The position numbers were made by a program, and so were the translations under genes. The notes beneath the pieces were generated by a model, which saw nothing but the letters and a program-made list of their open reading frames with translations, did no database searches and had not been told where the DNA came from. A stretch of DNA of 64,000 nucleotides from Streptomyces sp. SAT1 (GTDB taxonomy: Bacteria; Actinomycetota; Actinomycetes; Streptomycetales; Streptomycetaceae): the NCBI RefSeq assembly GCF_001654495.1, contig NZ_CP015849.1:6179001-6243000 (forward strand), given 5' to 3'. Shown here one piece after another: positions 34,120 through 43,546 of this stretch (position 1 is its first letter; the number at the start of each line of letters is the position of its first letter).

Positions 34120-34205
34120 CTTCTTTGCCTCCTTCGCGCGACTCCCCCTGAGCCTACGTGCAGGGGTAGGGTCGGCGGGCAGAACCCGGAGGTGAGGGAG
34201 ACTCC

Positions 34206-34643
34206 ATGGGAGATGTGCGGGACGCTCGCGGCCAGGGCGTCGCGACGCCGGTCCGTGTGACGGCGATCGCCAGTCTGACTCCCCTGGAGGAGCTGAACGA
34301 GGACCCCTTCCTCGTGGACTCCCGCAGTCAGCACGCGATGTGCGCGCGCTGGGCCGCCGAGCACGGCTATGTGATCGCGCGGGAACTGCTCGTGGGCGGG
34401 CTGCGCACCGACCACCGCGCCCTGTGGGAGGGCGTACGACCGGGTCTGGACCTGTTCGTGGCGCCCAGCCGCCGGGTGCTGGAGCGGGCGCTGTCCTCCG
34501 TGGAGGAGTTCACCGCGGAGTGCGCGCGGCGCGGGGTGCGCGTGGAGACGGTCGGCACCGCCGAACCCTGCTACGACGCCCAGATGAAGGCCCGCGTCCA
34601 CCGCCGCCTGTCCATGCCGACGGCGGGCTACGACGGCCGCTGA
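34206..34643 (+). CDS. Resolvase-N-domain-like protein without DNA-binding region
   Basis: 145 residues. The pattern resembles the catalytic domain of serine recombinases: VTAIASLT (strand 1 with a Ser), SRSQHAMCARWAAEHGYVI (the dQ..a...wA..hG segment), VRPGLDLFVAPSRRVLERAL (DR..R-like region) and FTAECARRGVRVETVG. There is no C-terminal helix-turn-helix or zinc domain, and the motif spacing is degenerate. It is probably a recombinase-fold protein with another role. ATG with GGAGGTGAGG upstream. It stands alone and is not next to a mobile element. Confidence 0.6.
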   Translation: MGDVRDARGQGVATPVRVTAIASLTPLEELNEDPFLVDSRSQHAMCARWAAEHGYVIARELLVGGLRTDHRALWEGVRPGLDLFVAPSRRVLERALSSVEEFTAECARRGVRVETVGTAEPCYDAQMKARVHRRLSMPTAGYDGR

Positions 34644-34681
34644 CCGGCTGTGACGCGCCGCCCGGCCCGACGGGCCCGGCC

Positions 34682-34729
34682 GCCTGTGGACGACGGGACG
34701 GTGCCTTGCCGCGGCCTGTGGACGACGGG
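34682..34729 (+). repeat. 16-bp direct repeat between genes
   Basis: GCCTGTGGACGACGGG at 34682-34697 and exactly again at 34714-34729, in the 161-base gap upstream of the alkaline phosphatase-like gene. Possibly a regulator site pair. Confidence 0.6.
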
Positions 34730-34804
34730 CTGGTGCGCTCCCGCCGTGTGACAAGCTGGACCGGGCCCGTGCGGACGACCCGGGCCGGGACGTGAGGTGC
34801 GGAC

Positions 34805-36955
34805 GTGCGAGGCGGGTGGTGGCGGCGGGCCGCCAGTCAGGCGGGACGGAGCATCACGGTGTGGGCCGTCTCCACGGTCACCATGCTGGTGCTCGCCGGG
34901 ATCCTGCCGGACTTCCGGCTCCAGTCGGCCGACGGCGACAGCGCGACCACCATCGCGGTGACCGCGGCCCTGGGTGCCGGTGCCTTCGGTGTGCTCTCGG
35001 CCGTCGTCTGGCCGCTGCTGGTCCGGCTGCTGCTGCTCGTGCCCGCGCTGGTCCTCGGCCTGCTGGTGTTCTTCCTCAACGGCTCGCTGCTCCTGCTCGC
35101 CCTGCGCGTCAATCCCTCCGGGAACCCGCAGGCGGCCCCCGAGACCGCCGTCATCGTGGCCGCGGTGATGTCCGCGGTGGCCTCCGCCACCGGCGGCGCC
35201 CTCGCCGTGCGCGACGACGAGGCGTACCGGCGCAGACTCCACCGGCTCGCCGACCGCCGCCGCAGACGGCAGCCGCCCTGCTCGGGCACGCCCGGCACGG
35301 TCCTGATCCAGCTCGACGGCGTCGGCCACGACGTGCTGCGGGACGCCGTGGACCGGGGCCTCATGCCGACCGTCGCCCGCTGGCTGGGCACCGGCACGGG
35401 CAACGGCAAGGGCAAGAGCAAGGGCACGGGCGCGGACACCGCCCCGGACATCACCCCGGCGCACCCGCCCACCCACCGGCTCACGCCCTGGCGCACCGAC
35501 TGGTCCAGCCAGACCGGCGCGAGCCAGCTCGGCATCCTGCACGGCAGCAACCACGACGTCCCCGCCTTCCGCTGGTACGAGAAGGACACCGGCGAGGTCA
35601 TGGTCTGCAACCGGCCGTCGAGCGCGGTCGAACTCCAGCGCCGCGCCGTCGCCCGCACCGGCGACGGCGGACTCCTCGGCGACGACGGCGCGAGCCGCGG
35701 CAACCTGTTCAGCGGCGGCGCCGGGGAACTCGCCCTCGTGCTGTCCGTCTCCGCCCGCCGCGGCCGCGGCACCCGCTCCCGCGCGGGCTACTTCGCCTAC
35801 TTCTGCGACCCCGCCAACGCGGTGCGCACCGCCCTGTCCTTCGGCGCCGAGGTCGGCCGCGAGATCGGCGAGTCGCTGCGCGCCCGGATGCGGGAGCAGC
35901 GCCCGCGCGTCTCCCGCGGCGGCCTCTACCCGCTCGTCCGCGCCTTCGCGACCGTCGTCGAACGGGACGTCGTCGTGGCCGCCGTGGTGGGCGACCTGCT
36001 CGCGGGCCGCACCGCCGTCTACGCCGACCTGGTCGCCTACGACGAGGTCGCCCACCACTCCGGACCGCACAGCAGGGACGCCGCGAAGGTGCTGCGCCGC
36101 CTGGACCGCTCCCTGGCGCTGATCGAGAAGGTCGCCGAGCACGCCCCGCGCCCCTACCGGATCGTCGTCCTGTCCGACCACGGGCAGAGCCCCGGCGAGA
36201 CCTTCCACGCCCGCTACGGACTCACCCTCGGCGACCTGGTCCGGGCCGGCTGCGGACTGCATGTGCCCCGCAGGGCCGAGCGCACCCGCAGCGGCGCCGA
36301 GGCGCGGGCCGCCGTACGCGCCGCGCTGCGCCGCCCGGCCGAGGAGCCGCGGGAGCGGCGGCCCGCCGGCCGCCGCAGCGAACCCGTCGTCCTGGCCTCC
36401 GGCAACCTGGGCCTGGTCTCCTTCCCGGACGTCCCGCACCGCATGAGCCGCGAGGAGATCGACGCCCGCCACCCCGCGCTGCTGCCCACCCTCGCCAACC
36501 ACCCCGGCATCGGCTTCCTGCTGGTGCGCAGCGAGGAGCACGGCGGCGTGGTGCTCGGCGCGCGCGGCGCTGAGACACCCCTCGCCGCCCTCGACACCGA
36601 CCCCGGACCGCTGGCCGTGTTCGGGCCCGGCGCGGCCGACGCGGTGCGCCGCACCCACTCCTTCCCGCACACCGCCGACATCATGGTCAACTCCTGCCAC
36701 GACCCGGACGACGGCGAAGTGCTCGCCTTCGAGGAGCAGATCGGCTCCCACGGCGGGCTCGGCGGGCAGCAGGGCCGCCCGTTCCTGCTGTCGCCGCTGC
36801 TGTGCTCCCCGCCGGCCGAGGGCGGCGCCGAGATCGTCGGCGCCGAGCAGGTCCACCGGGTCCTGCGCCGCTGGCTGGCGGAGGCCGCCGCCGACGCCGA
36901 GGCCGCCCCGCGGGTGCCGCGTCCGGCCCGGCCGGAGGAGGAGCGGGCCGCCTGA
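34805..36955 (+). CDS. Membrane-anchored alkaline phosphatase/phosphodiesterase superfamily protein
   Basis: 716 residues. The first 135 contain four hydrophobic helices of phage-holin-IV type (TVWAVSTVTMLVLAGI, LVRLLLLVPALVLGLLVFF, ETAVIVAAVMSAVASATGG). The rest is an alkaline phosphatase-superfamily domain: VLIQLDGVGHDVLRDAVDRG (metal Asp), SSQTGASQLGILHG (catalytic Thr), YADLVAYDEVAHHSGP and SDHGQSPGETF. A Gly/Lys-rich insertion separates two strands. Probably an envelope phosphodiesterase or phosphotransferase. GTG start at 34805. Confidence 0.85.
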   Translation: MRGGWWRRAASQAGRSITVWAVSTVTMLVLAGILPDFRLQSADGDSATTIAVTAALGAGAFGVLSAVVWPLLVRLLLLVPALVLGLLVFFLNGSLLLLALRVNPSGNPQAAPETAVIVAAVMSAVASATGGALAVRDDEAYRRRLHRLADRRRRRQPPCSGTPGTVLIQLDGVGHDVLRDAVDRGLMPTVARWLGTGTGNGKGKSKGTGADTAPDITPAHPPTHRLTPWRTDWSSQTGASQLGILHGSNHDVPAFRWYEKDTGEVMVCNRPSSAVELQRRAVARTGDGGLLGDDGASRGNLFSGGAGELALVLSVSARRGRGTRSRAGYFAYFCDPANAVRTALSFGAEVGREIGESLRARMREQRPRVSRGGLYPLVRAFATVVERDVVVAAVVGDLLAGRTAVYADLVAYDEVAHHSGPHSRDAAKVLRRLDRSLALIEKVAEHAPRPYRIVVLSDHGQSPGETFHARYGLTLGDLVRAGCGLHVPRRAERTRSGAEARAAVRAALRRPAEEPRERRPAGRRSEPVVLASGNLGLVSFPDVPHRMSREEIDARHPALLPTLANHPGIGFLLVRSEEHGGVVLGARGAETPLAALDTDPGPLAVFGPGAADAVRRTHSFPHTADIMVNSCHDPDDGEVLAFEEQIGSHGGLGGQQGRPFLLSPLLCSPPAEGGAEIVGAEQVHRVLRRWLAEAAADAEAAPRVPRPARPEEERAA

Positions 36956-37096
36956 CCGCTCGGCCCGCGCACGAGGCCGGACGGAGAACGTCGGGCGGCG
37001 CACCCCGTTCGGCGGGTACGCGCGGCGCGGATGTGATCGGATGGGGGCGAACGAACCCCGGAAACGGGTACCTAGGCGAAAGGTATGGAACACACC

Positions 37097-37522
37097 GTGG
37101 CAACCACGCGCACCGCTCACACCGTCTGGGAAGGCAACCTGCTTCAGGGCAACGGCGTCGTCACCTTCGACTCCTCCGGTATCGGCGAGCAGCCGGTGTC
37201 GTGGCCGTCGCGCGCCGAGCAGGCCAACGGGAGGACCAGCCCCGAGGAGCTGATCGCCGCCGCCCACTCCAGCTGCTTCTCGATGGCGCTGTCGCACGGC
37301 CTGGCCGGTGCCGGCACCCCGCCCACCAAGATCGAGACCAAGGCGGACGTGACCTTCCAGCCCGGTGAGGGCATCACCGGCATCCATCTGACCGTCGAGG
37401 GCTCCGTCCCCGGCATCGACAACGACGCGTTCGTCGCCGCCGCCGAGGACGCCAAGAAGAACTGCCCGGTCAGCCAGGCCCTGACCGGCACGACGATCAC
37501 CCTGGACGCCAAGCTCGCCTGA
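37097..37522 (+). CDS. OsmC family peroxidase
   Basis: 141 residues: TAHTVWEGNLLQGNGVVTFDSS, TSPEELIAAAHSSCFSMALSHGL (first redox Cys) and KKNCPVSQAL (second Cys), the thiol pair of OsmC-type peroxidases that reduce organic hydroperoxides. GTG 37097 is preferred because AAAGG lies 13 bases upstream and homologues begin MATTRTA; an in-frame ATG at 37085 would add four residues. A GGGTAC lies at 37066-37071 but has no properly spaced -35. Confidence 0.9.
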   Translation: MATTRTAHTVWEGNLLQGNGVVTFDSSGIGEQPVSWPSRAEQANGRTSPEELIAAAHSSCFSMALSHGLAGAGTPPTKIETKADVTFQPGEGITGIHLTVEGSVPGIDNDAFVAAAEDAKKNCPVSQALTGTTITLDAKLA

Positions 37523-37540
37523 CGCGTCCCCGGATCGCCC

Positions 37541-37581
37541 GGCGCCGCGCCCCCGCTTCTCGCGAAGGGGGGCGCGGTGCC
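37541..37581 (+). terminator. Hairpin after the OsmC gene
   Basis: Arms 37541-37559 and 37564-37581 (GGCGCCGCGCCCCC against GGGGGGCGCGGTGCC, plus GCTTC/GAAG) form a long GC-rich stem with a 4-base loop, 19 bases after the stop. There is no U-tract, which is usual for Streptomyces terminators. Confidence 0.75.
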
Positions 37582-37584
37582 GTC

Positions 37585-37608
37585 GTGTTCCCCGGCCCGT
37601 CTGGGTAC
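37585..37608 (+). promoter_or_regulatory. Candidate sigma-B-type promoter for dnaK
   Basis: GTGT (37585-37588), 14 bases, GGGTAC (37603-37608), an exact match to GNNT-N14..16-GGGTAC. It lies just after the OsmC terminator and 114 bases before the dnaK ATG. No CIRCE or HAIR element is visible here. Confidence 0.65.
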
Positions 37609-37667
37609 CCGGACGAGGCGGAGCACAGTGGCGGAAAGCGGCGGAAGAGCAGGGAAAGAAGCGCAGG

Positions 37668-37707
37668 GAAGCAGGGAAGCAGGGAAGCAGGGAAGCAGGG
37701 AAGCAGG
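37668..37707 (+). repeat. Five GAAGCAGG units in the dnaK leader
   Basis: Five perfect 8-bp copies of GAAGCAGG in a row, followed by GAAAGGGGAC, which holds the ribosome binding site. The 8-base period cannot be coding. Each unit contains a Shine-Dalgarno-like AGGGAAG junction. Confidence 0.85.
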
Positions 37708-37721
37708 GAAAGGGGACGGCC

Positions 37722-39626
<1,905 letters not shown>

Positions 39627-39801
39627 CCCGCGCGCGGGGCCGACGCCCCGGCGGCCTCCGTACGGGCGCCCCGGGTCAGGGTCGGCCGGCCGTGCCCGCC
39701 TACACCGGCAGATGCCCCCCGCCCGCGCGGCCACGTCCGCCGACTCCGGCCGCCCCCCTTGGGAGGGAACAGCTCGGGGGCCCGGCCCGCCGCCTCCGGG
39801 T

Positions 39802-40084
39802 TCAGGTCCGGTGTCGTGTCCCCTGCGACAGCGGCAGATGACTGCCCGGGGCCAGGGCGTCGACGTAACGCCGCACCCAGACCGTGCGCGTCGTCCACTG
39901 CCGCGTCCCCGCCTCGGCGGCCACCCGGGTCGCCCGTTGCATGGACCGCCAGGTCGACCCGCGCCCCGCGCCCCGCGCACGCGGTGCCGCCGACGGCCGG
40001 GACCCGGCGGCCCGGTTCCTCGTCCACCGGGTGGTCGCCCTCGCCGCCCGGCCACCGGCCGTAGACCCGCACCGGGTGCGGACG
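39802..40084 (-). pseudogene. Remnant of a DUF574 SAM-dependent methyltransferase gene
   Basis: On the minus strand, one frame reads PHPVRVYGRWPGGEGDHPVD, matching the DUF574 N-terminus (PHPARVYDYxLGGKDxFxxD). A second frame from 39942 reads MQRATRVAAEAGTRQW, the family's RA.R.LA.eaGirQ motif, and jumps directly to YVDALAPGSHLPLSQGT, which resembles the family C-terminus (APGSYLvlSHgT), before a TGA at 39802. So the remnant has a frameshift and lacks the middle of the gene, some 150-200 residues. It lies downstream of a DUF5753 XRE regulator on the same strand, a common pairing. Confidence 0.7.
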
Positions 40085-40153
40085 GCCGGTGCCGAGGCGC
40101 GCGGGCGTCCGGTCCGGCCGGACCCGTCGTACGGCTCCTCGGTCGTCCCCCGG

Positions 40154-41017
40154 TCAGTACCTCTCGCGGCACTCCCGCAGCAGCTTGCGGGTGCGCTCGG
40201 CGGTCGCCGCGCGGGCCGTCATGTGGTCGAGGACCTCCAGATGCGCGGAGACCTCCTTGCGCGAGTCCAGATACAGCGCGCCGGTCAGATACTCGGTGTA
40301 GACCAGGTCGGGCAGCTCCGGCTCGGCGAAGCGGAACAGCGAGAACGGCGCGTACGTCCCCGGATGCGGGCCGTCCGCGAACTCCGCGACCTGCACCGTC
40401 ACCCGGTCCCGCTCGGTGTACTCCAGCAGCTTGTCCAGTTGCTCGCGCATCACCGCGCTGCGGATGCTCACCGGCCGCAGCAGCACCGTCTCCTCGACGA
40501 TCACCCACAGGTGCGGCGCGTCCGGGCGCTCCAGCAGCTCCTGGCGGGCCATGCGCAGCGACACATGCCGCTCGATGGCCTCCGGGCCCGTCTGCCCCAC
40601 CGTCCCGGCCTCCAGCACGGCGCGCGCGTACTCCTCGGTCTGGAGCAGTCCGGGCACGAAGTGCGGCTCGTAGGAGCGGATCAGCCGGGCCGCTCCCTCC
40701 AGGCTCACGTACAGGCTGAACCACTCCGGCAGCACGTCGTGGAACCGCTGCCACCAGCCCGGCTCGTTGGCCTCCTCGGCCAGCCGCACGAAGGTGGCCG
40801 CCTCCGCCTCGCCCACCCCGTACGTCGCCAGCAGCATCTGCACGTAGGGGATCTTCAGGGAGACCTCGGCCAGCTCCATGCGCCGCACCGTCGCCGCGGT
40901 CACCCGCAGCACCTGCGCGGCCTCCTCGCGGGTGCGGCCGGCCGCCTCCCGCAGCTCCTGGAGCCTTCTGCCGAGCACCACCTGGCCCACGGTGGGCGCG
41001 GGCCGCCGCTCACTCAC
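40154..41017 (-). CDS. XRE family regulator with DUF5753 domain
   Basis: 287 residues. A helix-turn-helix (about 10-65: LGRRLQELREAAGRTREEAAQVLRV, TVRRMELAEVSLKIPYVQMLL) is followed by the DUF5753 domain (SLYVSLEGAARLIRSYEPHFVPGLLQTEEYARAV, DLVYTEYLTGALYLDS). This is the Streptomyces regulator family that usually sits beside a DUF397 protein. No DUF397 gene is seen; the former neighbour may be the DUF574 pseudogene. GTG 41017 is chosen because GGGAGG lies seven bases upstream; the frame is open to 41044. Confidence 0.88.
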   Translation of the reverse strand: MSERRPAPTVGQVVLGRRLQELREAAGRTREEAAQVLRVTAATVRRMELAEVSLKIPYVQMLLATYGVGEAEAATFVRLAEEANEPGWWQRFHDVLPEWFSLYVSLEGAARLIRSYEPHFVPGLLQTEEYARAVLEAGTVGQTGPEAIERHVSLRMARQELLERPDAPHLWVIVEETVLLRPVSIRSAVMREQLDKLLEYTERDRVTVQVAEFADGPHPGTYAPFSLFRFAEPELPDLVYTEYLTGALYLDSRKEVSAHLEVLDHMTARAATAERTRKLLRECRERY

Positions 41018-41069
41018 GCCACGCCTCCCGACATGCGCCGACAACCGCGCAGCAGTCTGTCACACCACC

Positions 41070-41909
41070 TCAGGCCGACAGCGAACGAAGGTACTTCACC
41101 GTCGCCGGGTCGGCGGGCAGGAACGTCTCGATCGCCAGCTCCGCCACCGTCACGTCCATGGGCGTGTTGAACGTGGAGATCGACGACACGAACGACAGCA
41201 CCCGGCCCTCGTGCTCGATCCGCATCGGCAGCGCGAAGTACGGCACGTCACCGGCCGGTTCCTCCGGGACGCCGCCCGGTTCCGGTTCCGGCACCGGGTA
41301 CGCCGCCACCTCCTCGTACAGCGCGCGCAGCGCGTCCGAGCGGTCCAGCGCGATCTGTCGCTCCATCTGCGCCAGCAGATGCCCCCGCCACTCGCGCAGA
41401 TTGCGGATGCGCGGCGCCAGACCCTCCGGGTGCAGCGTCAGCCGCATCGCGTTCAGCGGCGGCGCGAGCAGCCGCTCCGGGACGCCCTCCAGCAGCATCG
41501 CCACCCCGCGGTTCGCCGTCACCACGTCGTACACCGCGTCCACCACCAGCGCCGGATACGGCTCGTACCCCTGGATCAGCCGCTCCAGCCCCTCCCGCAG
41601 CGTGCCCAGCGCCGGATCGTCCAGCGGGGTCTCCGGATAGCGCGGGGCGTAACCGGCCGCCAGCAGCAGCGCGTTGCGCTCGCGCACCGGCACCTCCAGA
41701 TGCTCCGCCAGCCGCAGCACCATCTCCTCGCTCGGCCGGGAGCGGCCCGTCTCGACGAAACTGATATGCCGGGCCGAGGAGTCGGCGCGCAGCGCCAGCT
41801 CCAGCTGGCTGATCCGCCGCCGCTCCCGCCAGGCCCGCAGCAGCGGCCCCGCACCGCGGCCCGAGGGGGCGGTGGGAACCCGGACGTCACCGGTCGCGAG
41901 AATGGTCAT
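41070..41909 (-). CDS. XRE family regulator with MmyB-like ligand-binding domain
   Basis: 279 residues. The helix-turn-helix (about 20-75: LLRAWRERRRISQLELALRAD, HISFVETGRSRPSEEMVLRLAEHL) is followed by a MmyB-like/PAS-type domain (YPALVVDAVYDVVTANRGVAMLL), normally a ligand sensor. The C-terminus differs from standard MmyB regulators (FALPMRIEHEGRVLSFVSSIS). The ATG at 41909 has no ribosome binding site and overlaps a palindrome, suggesting a leaderless mRNA and autoregulation. Divergent from the ADP-ribosylglycohydrolase gene. Confidence 0.88.
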   Translation of the reverse strand: MTILATGDVRVPTAPSGRGAGPLLRAWRERRRISQLELALRADSSARHISFVETGRSRPSEEMVLRLAEHLEVPVRERNALLLAAGYAPRYPETPLDDPALGTLREGLERLIQGYEPYPALVVDAVYDVVTANRGVAMLLEGVPERLLAPPLNAMRLTLHPEGLAPRIRNLREWRGHLLAQMERQIALDRSDALRALYEEVAAYPVPEPEPGGVPEEPAGDVPYFALPMRIEHEGRVLSFVSSISTFNTPMDVTVAELAIETFLPADPATVKYLRSLSA

Positions 41910-41919
41910 ACGTACGACC
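41904..41919. promoter_or_regulatory. Palindrome over the XRE start codon
   Basis: GGTCATACGTACGACC is an imperfect 16-base palindrome with a perfect TACGTA centre. It covers the first codon of the XRE gene and lies 31 bases before the ADP-ribosylglycohydrolase start. It is a plausible autoregulatory operator controlling both directions. Confidence 0.5.
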
Positions 41920-41949
41920 GTAGTCGAAGCGCTGTCGAGGAGTGACCGC

Positions 41950-43059
41950 ATGAACGAGCTGGGGAAGCCGTCCGGGGAAGCGGTGGCCATGTACCGGGCG
42001 AGGGTCCGCGGCTGCCTGCTGGGCGGCGCCGTCGGTGACGCCCTCGGCTACCCGATCGAGTTCAGCACCCTGGAGCGGATCCGGGCCACCCACGGCCCGC
42101 GCGGCCTCACCGGCCTGGTCACCGCGCCCGCCGGGGCCGGTGCCGTCGGCCTGGTCAGCGACGACACCCAGATGACCCTGTTCACCGTCGAGGGCCTGCG
42201 CCAGGCACACCAGCAGGGCCACGGCCCGCGCCTGGGCAGCGCCGGTTTCCGGCTGGTGCGCTGGGCCTACGAACGCTGGCTGGAGACCCAGCGCCGCACC
42301 GGACCGCACGAGAGCGAACTCGCCCAGCCCTCCGGCGGCTCCTACGCGGGCCCGCGCGGCGGACTGGTCACCGAAGGGTGGCTGTACTCCCGGCGCGCGC
42401 CCGGCAACGCCTGCCTGTCCGGCCTCGCCCTGGACCTCGTGCCCGACCCGGCCGCCCCGTTCGGTCCGCCCGGACCCGTCAACTCCGACTCCAAGGGCTG
42501 CGGCGCCGTGATGCGCTCGGCGCCCTTCGGGCTCACCGGCGCCACCGCCGAGCAGGCCTTCGACAGCGCCGCCCGCTGCGCCCAGACGACCCACGGCCAC
42601 CCCACCGGCTACTACGCGGCCGGCGCCCTCGCCGCGATCGTCGCGCACCTGGTGGACGGGGAGTCCGTGGAGGGCGCCGTGCTGCGCGCGCTGCGCCTGC
42701 TCGGCCGCCACCCCGGCCACGAGGAGACCACCGCCGCCCTCACCCAGGCCCTCGACCTGGCCGCCGAGGGCACCCCGAGCGCGGAACAGGTGGAGCGGCT
42801 CGGCGCCGGCTGGATCGCCGAGGAGGCCCTGGCCATCGGCGTCTACGCGGCCCTCGCCGCCCCCGGGACCGAGGAGGCGCTGCTGCTGGCCGTCAACCAC
42901 TCGGGCGACAGCGACTCCACCGGGTCGGTCTGCGGGAACATCCTCGGCGCCCGGCACGGCGACCACGCCCTGCCGCACGCCTGGGTGGAGCGCGTGGAGG
43001 GCCGGGCCCGGATCGCCGTCCTGGCCGACGACCTCGCGGCCGCGTGCCTGCCCGGCTGA
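41950..43059 (+). CDS. ADP-ribosylglycohydrolase family protein
   Basis: 369 residues: RVRGCLLGGAVGDALGYPIEF, GLVSDDTQMTLFT (DDT metal motif), SKGCGAVMRSAPFGL and the C-terminal NHSGDSDSTGSVCGNILGA (DxDxT metal motif). Both metal clusters of the ARH fold are intact, so an active hydrolase of ADP-ribosyl bonds is expected. ATG with GAGGAG upstream. Divergent XRE regulator. Confidence 0.92.
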   Translation: MNELGKPSGEAVAMYRARVRGCLLGGAVGDALGYPIEFSTLERIRATHGPRGLTGLVTAPAGAGAVGLVSDDTQMTLFTVEGLRQAHQQGHGPRLGSAGFRLVRWAYERWLETQRRTGPHESELAQPSGGSYAGPRGGLVTEGWLYSRRAPGNACLSGLALDLVPDPAAPFGPPGPVNSDSKGCGAVMRSAPFGLTGATAEQAFDSAARCAQTTHGHPTGYYAAGALAAIVAHLVDGESVEGAVLRALRLLGRHPGHEETTAALTQALDLAAEGTPSAEQVERLGAGWIAEEALAIGVYAALAAPGTEEALLLAVNHSGDSDSTGSVCGNILGARHGDHALPHAWVERVEGRARIAVLADDLAAACLPG

Positions 43060-43213
43060 CGCCCGCCGTATCCGCCGTACCCGCCGTACCCGCCGGGCCG
43101 GTTCCCGGCGGCCTTCCTGTGGGAGGCTGAACGGGGCAGGCCGCACCGGCACGCCCCGAGATTGCCGCCGCGGGTGCGCGCCGCCCCGCGGCGCCCAGGA
43201 AGGGAGCCGGCCC

Positions 43214-43519
43214 ATGGCCGTCGCACCGCTGCCGCACCAGGAGATCGAGGACCGGCTGGCCGAGCTGCCCGGCTGGTCCCTCGACGGGGACCGCCTCACC
43301 CGCACCTACCGGCTCGGCTCGCACATCGCGGCGGCCGCGCTCGTGGTGCACATCGCCCAGGTGCAGGACGAACTCGACCACCACTCCGACCTCACCCTCG
43401 GTTACCACACCGTCCAGCTGAGCGTGAACACGCACAGCGCGGGCGGCGCCGTCACCGAACTGGACCTCCGGCTCGCCCGCCGCGTCCAGGACCTCGCACC
43501 GGCCCACGGAGCGAGCTGA
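43214..43519 (+). CDS. Pterin-4a-carbinolamine dehydratase
   Basis: 101 residues: LPGWSLDGDRLTRTYRLGSH, then the active-site pattern DELDHHSDLTLGYHTVQLSV and NTHSAGGAVTELDLRLA (HH..., Y, TH..GG.T). The enzyme recycles 4a-hydroxytetrahydrobiopterin or acts as a dimerisation cofactor. GGAAGGGAG precedes the ATG. Three CCGCCGTAC-type 9-bp repeats lie upstream in the gap (about 43066-43092). Confidence 0.92.
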   Translation: MAVAPLPHQEIEDRLAELPGWSLDGDRLTRTYRLGSHIAAAALVVHIAQVQDELDHHSDLTLGYHTVQLSVNTHSAGGAVTELDLRLARRVQDLAPAHGAS

Positions 43520-43546
43520 ACCACGCCAGGACCAGGGGGGAACCGC

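Noticed and set aside
37066..37071. GGGTAC just before the OsmC gene
   Set aside because: Attractive because OsmC is a stress protein, but no GNNT lies 14-16 bases upstream; kept only as a remark.
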